From an uncultured beta proteobacterium (lineage in GTDB: Bacteria; Pseudomonadota; Gammaproteobacteria; Burkholderiales; Burkholderiaceae_C), in the NCBI GenBank assembly GCA_903938815.1, contig CAJAES010000021.1:1-40298 (forward strand): DNA of 40,298 nt. The letters run 5' to 3'. Under the pieces are notes generated by a model, which saw nothing but the letters and a program-made list of their open reading frames with translations, was not told the DNA's origin and searched no databases. The position numbers and the translations under genes were made by a program. Positions 1 to 7,867 of the stretch are shown piece after piece; position 1 is the stretch's first letter; every line of letters begins with the position of its first letter.

Positions 1-245
1 CAATCCACGTGCGCGTAGTGACGGTTCGCCGTCTCGTATTCCACGTGCGCCGTGTTGATCGTGATCCCGCGCGCCTTCTCTTCCGGCGCCGCGTCGATCT
101 GGTCGTAGGCCTTGGCCTCGCCACCGAACTTCGCCGCCAGGATCGTCGTGATCGCCGCCGTCAGCGTCGTCTTGCCGTGGTCCACGTGACCAATGGTGCC
201 CACGTTAACGTGCGGCTTCGTGCGTTCAAACTTGCCTTTTGCCAT
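1..245 (-). CDS. tuf: Elongation factor Tu, N-terminal part (gene runs off the window)
   Basis: EF-Tu is the GTPase that carries aminoacyl-tRNA to the ribosome A site. The 81 visible residues open with [20 protein letters not shown], the standard EF-Tu N-terminus. The P-loop GHVDHGKT is at residues 19-26, the switch I segment with RGIT follows, and the fragment breaks off in the HVDC(PGH) motif at the window edge. The start ATG (245-243) is preceded by GGGAG about 9 nt upstream. It is the last gene of a tRNA-Tyr/Gly/Thr-tuf cluster, the usual arrangement in Proteobacteria, and is probably cotranscribed with the tRNAs. Most beta-proteobacteria have two tuf genes; which copy this is cannot be told from here. 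Confidence 0.98.
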   Translation of the reverse strand, partial: MAKGKFERTKPHVNVGTIGHVDHGKTTLTAAITTILAAKFGGEAKAYDQIDAAPEEKARGITINTAHVEYETANRHYAHVD

Positions 246-297
246 TTTTAGCGCTCCCGGCTCGTCAGCTGGATGAAGAAAAAAGAAACTGAATAAC

Positions 298-372
298 TGG
301 AGCCCATGGCGCGGATCGAACGCGCGACCTCCCCCTTACCAAGGGGGTGCTCTACCACTGAGCCACATGGGC
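298..372 (-). tRNA. tRNA-Thr (anticodon GGT)
   Basis: A complete cloverleaf of 75 nt including an encoded CCA. The acceptor stem is GCCCATG/CATGGGC, the anticodon stem is CCCCC/GGGGG around the loop TTGGTAA with anticodon GGT, and the T-arm has GTTCGATCC. It reads threonine ACC (and ACU) codons. It lies 52 nt upstream of tuf. Confidence 0.97.
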
Positions 373-414
373 ATCGACACGGGTCTGGCGACGTGCAGAT
401 CGACAAACCGGTGG

Positions 415-453
415 CGATGCGAGACGCCTCACAGACTCCCCAACATCGCATCG
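415..453 (-). other. Inverted repeat in the tRNA-Gly/tRNA-Thr spacer
   Basis: An exact 8-bp inverted repeat, CGATGCGA (415-422) and TCGCATCG (446-453), encloses 23 nt between two tRNA genes. No T-run follows on the minus strand, so a terminator is unlikely. A stem here could guide processing of the polycistronic tRNA precursor. That role is inferred. Confidence 0.4.
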
Positions 454-464
454 AACCAAACACC

Positions 465-538
465 TGGAGCGGGAGACGGGAATCGAACCCGTGCCATTAG
501 CTTGGAAGGCTAAGGTTCTGCCATTGAACTACTCCCGC
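465..538 (-). tRNA. tRNA-Gly (anticodon TCC)
   Basis: A 74-nt cloverleaf with encoded CCA. The acceptor stem is GCGGGAG/CTCCCGC, the anticodon stem is TTAGC/GCTAA around CTTCCAA (anticodon TCC), and the T-arm is GGGTTCGATTCCC. It decodes GGA and GGG glycine codons. It is the middle gene of the Tyr-Gly-Thr cluster. Confidence 0.97.
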
Positions 539-541
539 GTC

Positions 542-572
542 GTCTTCGACCTGGGACACCCCAGGCGAAGAC
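542..572 (-). other. Strong hairpin in the tRNA-Tyr/tRNA-Gly spacer
   Basis: GTCTTCG (542-548) pairs with CGAAGAC (566-572), and inside it CCTGGG (550-555) pairs with CCCAGG (560-565). The 13-bp stem has a single bulged base and a 4-nt loop. There is no U-tract, and the cluster should be read through to tuf, so a processing signal is more likely than a terminator. Confidence 0.5.
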
Positions 573-587
573 ACTCTCGAGACTCTC

Positions 588-673
588 TGGTGGAGGAGGC
601 TGGATTCGAACCAGCGTAGGCGTAAGCCAACAGATTTACAGTCTGCCCCCTTTAGCCACTCGGGCACCCCTCC
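588..673 (-). tRNA. tRNA-Tyr (anticodon GTA)
   Basis: An 86-nt class II tRNA with a long variable arm and encoded CCA. The acceptor stem is GGAGGGG/CTCCTCC with one G-T pair, the anticodon stem is GCAGA/TCTGT around CTGTAAA (anticodon GTA), and the T-arm is GCTGGTTCGAATCCAGC. It is the first gene of the tRNA-tuf transcription unit, 24 bp downstream of ung. Confidence 0.97.
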
Positions 674-685
674 GGAGAGCCTGTG

Positions 686-714
686 AGCATACCACGGTCA
701 AAGGACTCTGTCGA
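686..714 (-). promoter_or_regulatory. Probable sigma-70 promoter of the tRNA-tuf cluster, inside ung
   Basis: On the minus strand TCGACA (714-709, five of six matches to TTGACA) is followed after exactly 17 nt by TATGCT (691-686). The start point would fall near 679, a few bases before tRNA-Tyr. The downstream stretch is GC-rich, as in discriminators of stringently controlled stable-RNA promoters. The -35 lies in the last codons of ung, so the tRNAs need not depend on the trp operon transcript. Confidence 0.55.
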
Positions 715-1390
715 ACATCCCCCACCAGTCGATGCGATCAGCCGTGGCGAGGAAGTGACTGCCGCCCGCCATGAACTCCTTTCGGATGTCGTGGGACGGG
801 TGACGGCTGCGCAGGATCGGCACCCCGACAGGCGCCGGGCAGGCCGCGTCGAAGAACGCATTCGCGGGCTTGCCCCACAGCAGGAACGCCGGCGGGACCG
901 ACCGGTCACACAATACTTGAGCAATCTGCGATGTAAGCGTTTGCCAACCACAAACCATGTGGCTGCCTGCCAAGCCGAGCTCCACCGTCAGCACCGGATT
1001 CAGGAGCAGGGCCCCCTGCCCCGCCCAGGCATCGAGCGACCAACTTTCGGGGCGTTGCCAGCCAGGGCGATCCGCCGCCAGGACCTCGAAGATCCGACGA
1101 AGAGAGTGGGGTTTTCCGTGGCCTGCGGAAAACGCCAGGCCATCGGCATGGCCTGGCCTGGGATAGGGATCCTGACCGAAGACCACGACGCGGACCCGCT
1201 CGGGCGCCACCATCCGCAACGCCCGGAAGGGGTCGGCAGGCGCAATGTCGCGCGGGCCGGACACCCGGCGAACCGCGTCGACCACCGCCTGCTCCGCAGC
1301 TGGCGTCCAGCCCGGCAGCACGGCGCGCCAGGCTGACGGCAGGCTGGCGAAGGCCCCGGGCAGATCGTCCGCCGTCATGCCGGCTGTCAC
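698..1390 (-). CDS. ung: Uracil-DNA glycosylase (family 1)
   Basis: Ung removes uracil from DNA as the first step of base excision repair. The 230-residue product carries the water-activating motif GQDPYP at residues 72-77 (catalytic Asp74), [10 protein letters not shown] at 128-137, the uracil-contacting segment, and a histidine motif HPSH at 197-200 where HPSP is usual. Length fits the family. The first possible start is a GTG at 1390 that overlaps the trpC stop as GTGA, indicating translational coupling; an ATG at 1378 is the alternative and costs four residues. It is the last gene of the trp operon, so expression may follow tryptophan demand although the function is unrelated. The substituted last motif residue is the only oddity. 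Confidence 0.95.
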   Translation of the reverse strand: MTAGMTADDLPGAFASLPSAWRAVLPGWTPAAEQAVVDAVRRVSGPRDIAPADPFRALRMVAPERVRVVVFGQDPYPRPGHADGLAFSAGHGKPHSLRRIFEVLAADRPGWQRPESWSLDAWAGQGALLLNPVLTVELGLAGSHMVCGWQTLTSQIAQVLCDRSVPPAFLLWGKPANAFFDAACPAPVGVPILRSRHPSHDIRKEFMAGGSHFLATADRIDWWGMFDRVL

Positions 1391-2178
1391 GCGAACAAGT
1401 GCGCCAGTGCGACGCCAGGGTCGGGCGCGCGCATGAAGGCCTCGCCGACCAGGAAGGCGTTCACGCCGGCGCTGCGCATCCGCTGCACGTCGGCCGCGCC
1501 GAGGATGCCGGACTCCGTAACGAGCAGCCGGTCGGCCGGCACGCGCGGCAGCAGGCCGAGCGTGGTGTCGAGCGTGACCTCGAAGCTGCGCAGGTTGCGG
1601 TTGTTGATGCCGACGAGCCGGGTCTGCAGCCGCAGCGCGCGGTCGAGTTCGGCGCCATCGTGCACCTCGACCAGCACGTCCATGCCCAAGGCCAGCGCGC
1701 AGGCTTCCAGGTCGGCCATCTCGCGGTCTTCCAGGCAGGCGGCGATCAGCAGGATGCAGTCGGCCCCCAGTGCGCGGGCCTCCACCACCTGGTACTCGTC
1801 GACCATGAAATCCTTGCGCAGCGCCGGCAGCGCACAGGCGGCGCGCGCCTGCTGCAGGTAGGCGGCGGCGCCCTGGAAGAAACGCCCGTCGGTCAGCACG
1901 CTCAGGCAGGCGGCGCCATGGGCCGCATAGCTCGCGGCGATCTCGGCGGGCACGAAGTGCTCGCGCAGCACGCCCTTGGTCGGGCTGGCCTTCTTCACCT
2001 CGGCGATGACGGCAGCCTGCCCTGCGCCCAGCTTCGCCCGCAGAGCGGCCTCGAAGCCGCGTGCCGCAGGCTGGGCCTCGGCTTCGGCGCGCCAGCTCGC
2101 CAGGCTGCGCCGCGCGCGGCCGGCAGCGACCTCCTCGCGCTTGACGGCGACGATGCGCTGCAGGATGTCCGCGCTCAT
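1387..2178 (-). CDS. trpC: Indole-3-glycerol phosphate synthase
   Basis: This enzyme converts 1-(2-carboxyphenylamino)-1-deoxyribulose 5-phosphate to indole-3-glycerol phosphate, the fourth step of tryptophan synthesis. The 263-residue TIM barrel shows [13 protein letters not shown] with catalytic Lys62, [15 protein letters not shown] with Lys122, [23 protein letters not shown] and FLVGEAFMR in the expected order. The start ATG (2178) overlaps the trpD stop as ATGA, and the stop overlaps the ung start. It is a stand-alone TrpC, not the TrpC-TrpF fusion of enterobacteria; trpF is not in this window. Confidence 0.97.
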   Translation of the reverse strand: MSADILQRIVAVKREEVAAGRARRSLASWRAEAEAQPAARGFEAALRAKLGAGQAAVIAEVKKASPTKGVLREHFVPAEIAASYAAHGAACLSVLTDGRFFQGAAAYLQQARAACALPALRKDFMVDEYQVVEARALGADCILLIAACLEDREMADLEACALALGMDVLVEVHDGAELDRALRLQTRLVGINNRNLRSFEVTLDTTLGLLPRVPADRLLVTESGILGAADVQRMRSAGVNAFLVGEAFMRAPDPGVALAHLFA

Positions 2179-3209
2179 GACGGACGGAAGCGGTTCGTGG
2201 CGCTGACGAACTGGCTCAGCTTGGCCAGCGCCGCGCCGGATGCGACGGCTTCGCGGGCCCGCCTGACGCCGTCGGTGATGCTGCCCGCCACGCCAGCGCA
2301 ATACAGCGCCGCGCCGGCATTGAGCAGAACCACGTCGCGGATCGGGCCGTCCTCGTTGGCCAGCGCGCGCTGGATGCACTGCACCGACTCTTCCTTGTTG
2401 GCCACGCGCAGCACGCGCGAGTCGTAGACCGGCAGGCCGAAGTCGCTCGGGTGGACGGTGAACTCGCGCACCTCGCCGTCCTTGAGCTCACCCACCAGGG
2501 TCTCGCCGGACAGCGAGATCTCGTCCATGCCGTTCATGCCGTAGACGACCATCACGTGCTCGCTGCCCAGGCGCTGGAGCACGCGCACCAGGATGCCGAC
2601 GAGGTCGGGGTGGAACACACCCAGCAGCTGGTTCGGTGCACCGGCCGGGTTGGTGAGCGGGCCCAGGATGTTGAAGATCGTGCGCACGCCGAGTTCCTTG
2701 CGGACCGGCGCGGCGTGCTTCATGGCGCTGTGGTGGTTGGGCGCGAACATGTAGCACACACCCGTCTCGTCCAGGCATTCGGCCAGCTGCGCTGGCGACA
2801 GGCCGATGTAGCCGCCCAGCGCCTCCATCACGTCGGCCGACCCCGAGGTGGACGACACCGCGCGGCCGGCGTGCTTGGCCACGCGGGCGCCCGCCGCCGC
2901 GGCGACGAACATCGCGGCGGTGGAGATGTTGAAGGTGTGCGAGGCGTCGCCGCCAGTACCGACGATGTCGACCAGATGCGTGCGGTCGGCCACCGGCACC
3001 ATGGTCGCGAATTCGCGCATCACCTGCGCGGCCGCGGCGATCTCGCCGACGGTCTCCTTCTTGACGCGCAGGCCGATGGCCAGCGCCGCGATCATCACCG
3101 ACGACGTTTCGCCGCTCATGATGCGGCGCATCAGCGCCAGCATCTCGTCGTGGAAGATCTCGCGGTGTTCGATCACGCGGGTCAGCGCTTCGGAATCGCT
3201 CATCGGCAT
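2175..3209 (-). CDS. trpD: Anthranilate phosphoribosyltransferase
   Basis: TrpD transfers the phosphoribosyl group of PRPP to anthranilate. The 344-residue protein has the PRPP/Mg loop [17 protein letters not shown] (GTGGD at 84-88), [15 protein letters not shown] at 112-126 where many homologues read KHGNR, and a conserved [13 protein letters not shown] segment. I chose the ATG at 3209 because GAGGA lies about 9 nt upstream; an ATG at 3203 and a GTG at 3224 are also in frame. The gene begins 11 nt after the ltaE stop and ends in an ATGA overlap with trpC. It is separate from trpG, unlike the fused enterobacterial form. Confidence 0.97.
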   Translation of the reverse strand: MPMSDSEALTRVIEHREIFHDEMLALMRRIMSGETSSVMIAALAIGLRVKKETVGEIAAAAQVMREFATMVPVADRTHLVDIVGTGGDASHTFNISTAAMFVAAAAGARVAKHAGRAVSSTSGSADVMEALGGYIGLSPAQLAECLDETGVCYMFAPNHHSAMKHAAPVRKELGVRTIFNILGPLTNPAGAPNQLLGVFHPDLVGILVRVLQRLGSEHVMVVYGMNGMDEISLSGETLVGELKDGEVREFTVHPSDFGLPVYDSRVLRVANKEESVQCIQRALANEDGPIRDVVLLNAGAALYCAGVAGSITDGVRRAREAVASGAALAKLSQFVSATNRFRPS

Positions 3210-3220
3210 GGGGATGTTCC

Positions 3221-4219
3221 TCACAGGTGTTTGCGCAGCAGAGGCAGGGCGGTCTCGATATCGGCGGCCGAGACGTCCAGGTGGGTCACGAGACGAAGCT
3301 TGTAGAGGCCGGTGCAGAGAACGCCGGCCGCAGCCAGCCGCTCGACGGCGCCCGGGCCCTTGCCGGGCGCCAGCTCGACGAAGACGATGTTGGTCTGCGG
3401 CATGGCGACGCTCACGCCCGGCAGGCCCTGCAGGCCCTCGGCCAGGCGGCGCGCGTTGGCGTGGTCAAGGGCCAGGCGTTCGACGTGATGGTCCAGCGCG
3501 TGCAGCGCCGCTGCGGCCAGCACGCCGGCCTGCCGGAGGCCGCCGCCGAGCATCTTGCGCCAGCGGCGCGCGCGGGCGATGAGTTCGCCGGAGCCCACGA
3601 GCGCAGAACCAACCGGCGCGCCCAGCCCCTTGCTGAAGCACACCGAGATGCTGTCGAAGTCTCGCGCCAGCTCGGCCGGCGTCGCACCCGAGGCCACGAC
3701 CGCGTTGAAGAAGCGCGCGCCGTCCAGATGGGTGGCCAGCCCGTGGCGGCGCGCCAGCGCGGTGGCTTGCTCCACGTAGGCGGGTGGCAGCACGCGGCCG
3801 CCCCAGGTGTTCTCGAGTGCCAGCAGCCGGGTGCGCGCGAAGTGCATGTCGTCGGGCTTGATGGCGGCCTCGATCGCGGCCAGCGACATCGTGCCGTCTT
3901 CGGCCTGCTCCAGGGGCTGCGGCTGCACGCTGCCCAGAACCGCGGCGCCGCCGGCCTCGTAGCGGTAGGCGTGCGAATGCTGCCCGGCGATGAACTCGTC
4001 TCCGCGCTGGCAGTGGCACAGCACGGCCGTGAGGTTGCTCTGCGTGCCGCTGGGCATGAAGAGCGCGGCTTCCTTGCCGAGTTCGGCCGCGATGCGGGCC
4101 TGCAGCGCGTTGACGCTGGGATCGTCGCCGAAGACGTCGTCGCCGACCTCCGCGGCAGCCATCGCTGCGCGCATGGCCGGGGTGGGTCGGGTGACGGTAT
4201 CGCTGCGCAGGTCGATCAT
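3221..4219 (-). CDS. ltaE: Low-specificity L-threonine aldolase inside the trp operon
   Basis: This PLP enzyme cleaves L-threonine or L-allo-threonine to glycine and acetaldehyde and acts on related beta-hydroxy amino acids. The 332 residues start [20 protein letters not shown]. They contain [12 protein letters not shown] at 26-37, the active-site stretch [11 protein letters not shown] at 81-91, [10 protein letters not shown] at 164-173 with the PLP-contacting Asp, and the Schiff-base lysine Lys197 in [13 protein letters not shown]. Length and lysine position match E. coli LtaE. The start ATG overlaps the trpG stop as ATGA, so it is translated as part of the trp message. It has no step in tryptophan synthesis; a supply of glycine or link to serine metabolism is only a guess. 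Confidence 0.93.
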   Translation of the reverse strand: MIDLRSDTVTRPTPAMRAAMAAAEVGDDVFGDDPSVNALQARIAAELGKEAALFMPSGTQSNLTAVLCHCQRGDEFIAGQHSHAYRYEAGGAAVLGSVQPQPLEQAEDGTMSLAAIEAAIKPDDMHFARTRLLALENTWGGRVLPPAYVEQATALARRHGLATHLDGARFFNAVVASGATPAELARDFDSISVCFSKGLGAPVGSALVGSGELIARARRWRKMLGGGLRQAGVLAAAALHALDHHVERLALDHANARRLAEGLQGLPGVSVAMPQTNIVFVELAPGKGPGAVERLAAAGVLCTGLYKLRLVTHLDVSAADIETALPLLRKHL

Positions 4220-4806
4220 GCCGGGCGCCCCATGCGCAGGAAGTTGCGAAGCATCGCGTGGCCGTGTTCGGAGAGGATCGACTCGGGGTGGAACTGCACG
4301 CCTTCCATCGGAGCCGGGCCGCCCGCCAGCCCGACGTGGCGCACGCCCATGATCTCGCCGTCTTCCGAGGTCGAGGTCACCTCCAGCTCGGCTGGCAAGG
4401 TGGCGCGTTCGATGGCCAGAGAGTGATATCGGATCACGCTGAACTGCGTGGGCAAGCCTTCGTAGACGCCCTTGCCGTCGTTGCGGATGACGCTGGCCTT
4501 GCCGTGCATCTGCACCTGCGCGCGGATCACACGCCCGCCGAGCGCTGCGCCCATGGCCTGGTGACCGAGGCACACGCCCAGCAGCGGCAGCTTGCCCATG
4601 AAGTGGCGGATCGCCGGCACGCAGATGCCGGCCTCGGCCGGCGAGCACGGCCCCGGCGACAGCACGAGCCGTTCAGGCTGCAGCGCCTCGATGCCGGCGA
4701 GGTCGATCTCGTCGTTGCGCACCACGCGCACGTCCTCACCGAGCTCGGCGAAATACTGCACCAGATTGAAGGTGAAGCTGTCGTAGTTGTCGATCATCAG
4801 GAGCAT
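4216..4806 (-). CDS. trpG: Anthranilate synthase component II (glutamine amidotransferase)
   Basis: TrpG hydrolyses glutamine and delivers ammonia to TrpE for anthranilate formation. The 196-residue class I amidotransferase has the oxyanion motif SPGPCSP at 50-56, the nucleophile Cys79 in GVCLGHQ, and His173 and Glu175 in QFHPES. The start ATG lies 2 nt after the trpE stop and is preceded by AGAGGGG; the stop overlaps the ltaE start. In many beta-proteobacteria the same subunit also serves aminodeoxychorismate synthase (PabA role); that cannot be judged here. Confidence 0.97.
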   Translation of the reverse strand: MLLMIDNYDSFTFNLVQYFAELGEDVRVVRNDEIDLAGIEALQPERLVLSPGPCSPAEAGICVPAIRHFMGKLPLLGVCLGHQAMGAALGGRVIRAQVQMHGKASVIRNDGKGVYEGLPTQFSVIRYHSLAIERATLPAELEVTSTSEDGEIMGVRHVGLAGGPAPMEGVQFHPESILSEHGHAMLRNFLRMGRPA

Positions 4807-4808
4807 GG

Positions 4809-6284
4809 TCAGAACCCCTCTTCGACGAGTTCGGCGGCGCGGATCAGGGCGCGGGCCTTGGCTTCGGTTTCCTTCCACTCCAGCTCGGGCACCGAGTCGG
4901 CCACCACGCCGGCAGCGGCCTGCACGTACAGGGTCTGGTTCTTGACGATGCCGGTCCGGATGGCGATGGCGAGGTCCATGTCGCCGGCGAAGCTGAGGTA
5001 GCCGCAGGCGCCGCCGTAGATGCCGCGCTGCACGGGCTCGAGCTCGTCGATGATCTCCATCGCGCGGATCTTGGGCGCGCCGCTCAGCGTGCCCGCCGGG
5101 AACGTTGCCTTCAGGACGTCGAGGTTCGTGATGCCGTCCTGCAGCAGCCCTTCGACGTTGCTGACGATGTGCATCACGTGCGAGTAACGCTCGATGACGA
5201 AGGCGTCGGTCACCTTGACGCTGCCGGTCCTGGCGATGCGGCCGATGTCGTTGCGGGCCAGGTCGATCAGCATCAGGTGCTCGGCACGTTCCTTCGGGTC
5301 GGATGACAGCTCGGCCTCCAGGGCCTTGTCCTGCTCGGGCGTGGCGCCGCGCGGGCGCGTTCCGGCCAACGGCCGGATGGTGACCTTCTGTCCTTCGGGC
5401 GTGGCCTCCTGGCGCACCAGGATCTCGGGGCTCGCGCCGACGATCTGGAACTCGCCCAGGTCGTAGAAGTACATGTAGGGGCTCGGGTTCAGGGAGCGCA
5501 GCGCGCGGTAAAGCGAGAGCGGGCTCTCGGTGTACCGCTTGCTCAGGCGCTGGCCGATCTGCACCTGCATCATGTCCCCGGCGGCGATGTACTCCTTGGC
5601 TCGGCGCACGGCGGCGAGGTAGTCCTCCTTGCCGAACTGCCGCTCCACGGCGTAGGAGGGGCCGCGCTTGACCGGCGGCGCAGTGACGCTGTACTTGAGC
5701 TTGTCGGTCAGTTCGGCCAGGCGCCGCTTCGCGCTGAAGAAAGCCTCGGGGCGGCCCGGGTCGGCGTAGACGATGAGGTAAAGGCGGCCCGACAGGTTGT
5801 CGATGACGGCCAGTTCCTCGGTCTGCAGCAGCAGGATGTCGGGGGTCCCGAGGCCGCCGGATTTCTGCGCCTGCGCGAGCCGCGGCTCGATGTGGCGAAC
5901 GGCGTCGTAGCCGAAGTACCCCGCCAGCCCGCCGCAAAAGCGCGGCAGCCCCGGCCGCAGCGCCACCTTGAAGCGCTGCTGATAGGCGGCGACGAAGTCC
6001 AGCGGGTTGCCCTCATGCCGCTCGACGACGACGCCATCGGTCACGAGTTCGGTCTGGCGGCCCGTGCTGCGCAGCAGCGTGCGGGCCGGCAGGCCGATGA
6101 AGGAGTAGCGGCCGAAGCGCTCGCCGCCCACCACGGACTCCAGCAGGAAGCTGTTCGGGCTGCCCCCGGCCAGCTTGAGGTACAGAGACAGCGGCGTTTC
6201 GAGGTCCGCGAACGCTTCCGCGATCAGCGGGATGCGGTTGTAGCCCTGCGCGGCAAGGCTCTGGAATTCGAGTTCGGTGATCAT
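4809..6284 (-). CDS. trpE: Anthranilate synthase component I
   Basis: TrpE makes anthranilate from chorismate, the committed and feedback-inhibited step of tryptophan synthesis. In the 491-residue product the N-terminal regulatory region holds LLES at 47-50 and RYS at 59-61, the residues that bind inhibitory Trp in known TrpE. The C-terminal chorismate-binding domain has [37 protein letters not shown] and [13 protein letters not shown] chose the ATG at 6284, with GCGAGG 9 nt upstream; an ATG at 6293 lies directly against that GAGG and is less likely. The gene is preceded by a Trp-rich leader peptide and alternative hairpins (6300-6455), and is followed 2 nt later by trpG. Confidence 0.98.
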   Translation of the reverse strand: MITELEFQSLAAQGYNRIPLIAEAFADLETPLSLYLKLAGGSPNSFLLESVVGGERFGRYSFIGLPARTLLRSTGRQTELVTDGVVVERHEGNPLDFVAAYQQRFKVALRPGLPRFCGGLAGYFGYDAVRHIEPRLAQAQKSGGLGTPDILLLQTEELAVIDNLSGRLYLIVYADPGRPEAFFSAKRRLAELTDKLKYSVTAPPVKRGPSYAVERQFGKEDYLAAVRRAKEYIAAGDMMQVQIGQRLSKRYTESPLSLYRALRSLNPSPYMYFYDLGEFQIVGASPEILVRQEATPEGQKVTIRPLAGTRPRGATPEQDKALEAELSSDPKERAEHLMLIDLARNDIGRIARTGSVKVTDAFVIERYSHVMHIVSNVEGLLQDGITNLDVLKATFPAGTLSGAPKIRAMEIIDELEPVQRGIYGGACGYLSFAGDMDLAIAIRTGIVKNQTLYVQAAAGVVADSVPELEWKETEAKARALIRAAELVEEGF

Positions 6285-6302
6285 CGGGGACATCCTCGCG
6301 GC

Positions 6303-6363
6303 GCCGCCCGCGAGGGGCGGCCCATGGCACACAGAGAGTCCGCCGGGCTCGTCAGGGGGCCGC
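6303..6363 (-). promoter_or_regulatory. trp attenuator: mutually exclusive hairpins upstream of trpE
   Basis: On the minus strand, segment 3 GCCGCCC (6321-6315) and segment 4 GGGCGGC (6309-6303) form a perfect 7-bp hairpin with a 5-nt loop, ending just before the trpE ribosome binding site. Segment 2 GCGGCCC (6363-6357) can instead pair perfectly with GGGCCGC (6323-6317), destroying the 3:4 stem. Segment 1, within the Trp codons of trpL, contains GGGGC (6397-6393) which can pair with GCCCC (6360-6356) in segment 2. This is the classic 1:2, 2:3, 3:4 layout. There is no U-tract after the 3:4 stem, so termination may be factor-assisted or the control may be translational. Confidence 0.7.
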
Positions 6364-6374
6364 GGCGGCGCAAG

Positions 6375-6455
6375 TCAGGCAGTGATGGGCCAGCCCCGCC
6401 AGGGCCAGGCTCCCCGGTCGTGAGACCCATTGCTCAGATTGCGCGCGATGAACAT
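6375..6455 (-). CDS. trpL: trp operon leader peptide with three Trp codons
   Basis: A 26-codon open frame beginning MFIARNLSNG and ending in GAWPWRGWPITA. Three of its residues (17, 19 and 22) are tryptophan, within six codons; Trp is the rarest residue in most proteins. It sits 91 nt upstream of trpE and is followed directly by three alternatively pairing segments. A ribosome stalled on these codons when charged tRNA-Trp is scarce would cover segment 1 and let segments 2 and 3 pair. No Shine-Dalgarno sequence is visible. TACACT lies exactly 7 nt before the ATG (468-style spacing seen at other starts here), so the transcript may begin at or near the start codon. Confidence 0.75.
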   Translation of the reverse strand: MFIARNLSNGSHDRGAWPWRGWPITA

Positions 6456-6536
6456 GTTTTTCAGTGTACCGCAGGCTACATTTCGCGCCGCGGCCGCCAC
6501 ACCCGGCCGGCCGCCACCCGAACGCAAGGCACCACC

Positions 6537-7190
6537 ATGCTCCGTCTCCCCACCCAGATCTCGAGTTCCGTCCTGAGAACCGTCTCGAAAACTGCCCCGA
6601 TGCCGACCGCACTGCTGGCCGTGGCACTTCTGCTGGGCTCGCCGGCGCATGCGCTCGAGGTCTCCGGCATCAACTATCCGCCGCAGGTCACCGTGGCCGG
6701 CAAGCCGCTGGGCCTCAATGGCGCCGGAATCCGCTATCGATTCGTCGTGAAGGTCTACACCGCGGGTCTGTACCTGCAGGGCAAGGCCACGACGCCGGAG
6801 CAGGTCCTGTCCCTGCCCGGCCCGAAGCGGCTGCACATCGCGATGCTGCGGGAGATCAACGCCAACGATCTGGGCAAGCTCTTCACGCGCGGGATGGAGG
6901 ACAACTCCTCGCGCGCCGATTTCTCGAAGTCCATCGCCGGCACGCTGCGGCTGGCCGAGATGTTCGCTGCCAAGAAGAAGCTCACGCCCGGCGAGCACTT
7001 TTCCGTCGAGTGGCTGCCCGGCACCGGCACGCAGGTGTACGTGAACGGCCTGGCCCAGGGCGAGCCGATCCGGGAGCCCGAGTTCTTCGCCGCCCTGATG
7101 CGAATCTGGCTCGGCCCCAAGCCGGCAGACGACCAGCTCAAGGACCTGCTTCTGGGCAAGGAAGCGACAGCCGCACCTCAGGGCAACTGA
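6537..7190 (+). CDS. Secreted chalcone-isomerase-like protein
   Basis: A 217-residue protein with a signal peptide (hydrophobic PTALLAVALLLGSPAHA, predicted cleavage after AHA near residue 39) followed by a domain resembling the bacterial chalcone-isomerase-like family (Chalcone_3 type). The typical pattern is a start with a LEVSGINYPP strand, then AGIRYRFVVKVYTAGLYL, and a later EPEFFAALMRIWLG. Bacterial members are periplasmic with no established enzymatic role, and there is no evidence that this one acts on flavonoids. The ATG at 6537 is used; an ATG at 6600 would give a shorter signal peptide. It is divergent from trpL and its last 13 bases overlap the 3' end of gph on the other strand. 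Confidence 0.8.
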   Translation: MLRLPTQISSSVLRTVSKTAPMPTALLAVALLLGSPAHALEVSGINYPPQVTVAGKPLGLNGAGIRYRFVVKVYTAGLYLQGKATTPEQVLSLPGPKRLHIAMLREINANDLGKLFTRGMEDNSSRADFSKSIAGTLRLAEMFAAKKKLTPGEHFSVEWLPGTGTQVYVNGLAQGEPIREPEFFAALMRIWLGPKPADDQLKDLLLGKEATAAPQGN

Positions 7191-7837
7191 AGGATCTGGT
7201 CCAGCCGGTCCACCAGGACGTCAGCGCCGGCCGACTCCACGGGTTCGCCGTGGTTGTAGCCGTAGCGCACCAGCACCACCGGGCAGCCCGCGGCGCGCGC
7301 CGCCATGGCGTCGTTGGCCGAATCGCCGACCATCAGCGTGCGCGCGGGTGCCGTGCCCAGCGCGCGGCAGGTCTCCAGCAGCGGCAGCGGGTCGGGCTTC
7401 TGCCGTGCGAAGGCATCGCCACCGAAGACATGCTCGAAGTAGCCCGAGAGGCCCTTTGCGGCCAGCAGCGGCCGCGCGAAGTCGCCCGGCTTGTTGGTCA
7501 GGCAGGCCAGCCTGAGCCCGGCCGCCTGCAGGGCGCGCAGGCCCTCGACCACACCGGGGAACACGGCGGAGGCTTCGCCGTTCACCGCGAGGTAGTGGTG
7601 CTGGTAGCGCGGCCACAGGGCCTCCAGACCATCGGGCGCCTGCCCCAGGTGCGCCAGCACGGAATGAAGCAGGTGGCGCGAGCCCTTGCCCACCGTTCGC
7701 ACGACGAAGTCGCGCCCGACCGGGGGCAGGTCGAGATCGGCCAGCGCCAGGCTCAGCGCCAGGACGAAGTCGTCGATGGTGTCCACCATCGTGCCATCGA
7801 GGTCGATGATCGCGGCGTCGAAGTCTTTCGGGTTCAT
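7178..7837 (-). CDS. gph: Phosphoglycolate phosphatase (HAD family)
   Basis: Gph dephosphorylates 2-phosphoglycolate, a by-product of DNA repair and of Rubisco oxygenation. The 219 residues show HAD motif I DLDGTMVDT (nucleophile Asp12, acid/base Asp14), motif II in CLTNKPGD, the lysine of KPDPLP as motif III, and GDSANDAMAARAAG as motif IV, with a helical C1 cap between I and II. In many beta- and gamma-proteobacteria gph lies between rpe and trpE. Here it keeps the strand and side but is separated from both by inserted genes. It starts 30 bp after the saccharopine-dehydrogenase-like gene and may be cotranscribed with it. Confidence 0.92.
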   Translation of the reverse strand: MNPKDFDAAIIDLDGTMVDTIDDFVLALSLALADLDLPPVGRDFVVRTVGKGSRHLLHSVLAHLGQAPDGLEALWPRYQHHYLAVNGEASAVFPGVVEGLRALQAAGLRLACLTNKPGDFARPLLAAKGLSGYFEHVFGGDAFARQKPDPLPLLETCRALGTAPARTLMVGDSANDAMAARAAGCPVVLVRYGYNHGEPVESAGADVLVDRLDQILQLP

Positions 7838-7867
7838 GCCGCCAGCATAAGCCGGCGCCGCGACACC

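Noticed and set aside
542..572. Terminator between tRNA-Tyr and tRNA-Gly
   Set aside because: The hairpin has no U-tract and lies inside a cluster that must be transcribed through to tuf.
6492..6517. Direct repeat GGCCGCCAC (6492-6500, 6509-6517) as an operator between trpL and the chalcone-isomerase-like gene
   Set aside because: Both copies lie in extremely GC-rich sequence where such 9-mers recur easily; no regulator gene or symmetry supports it.
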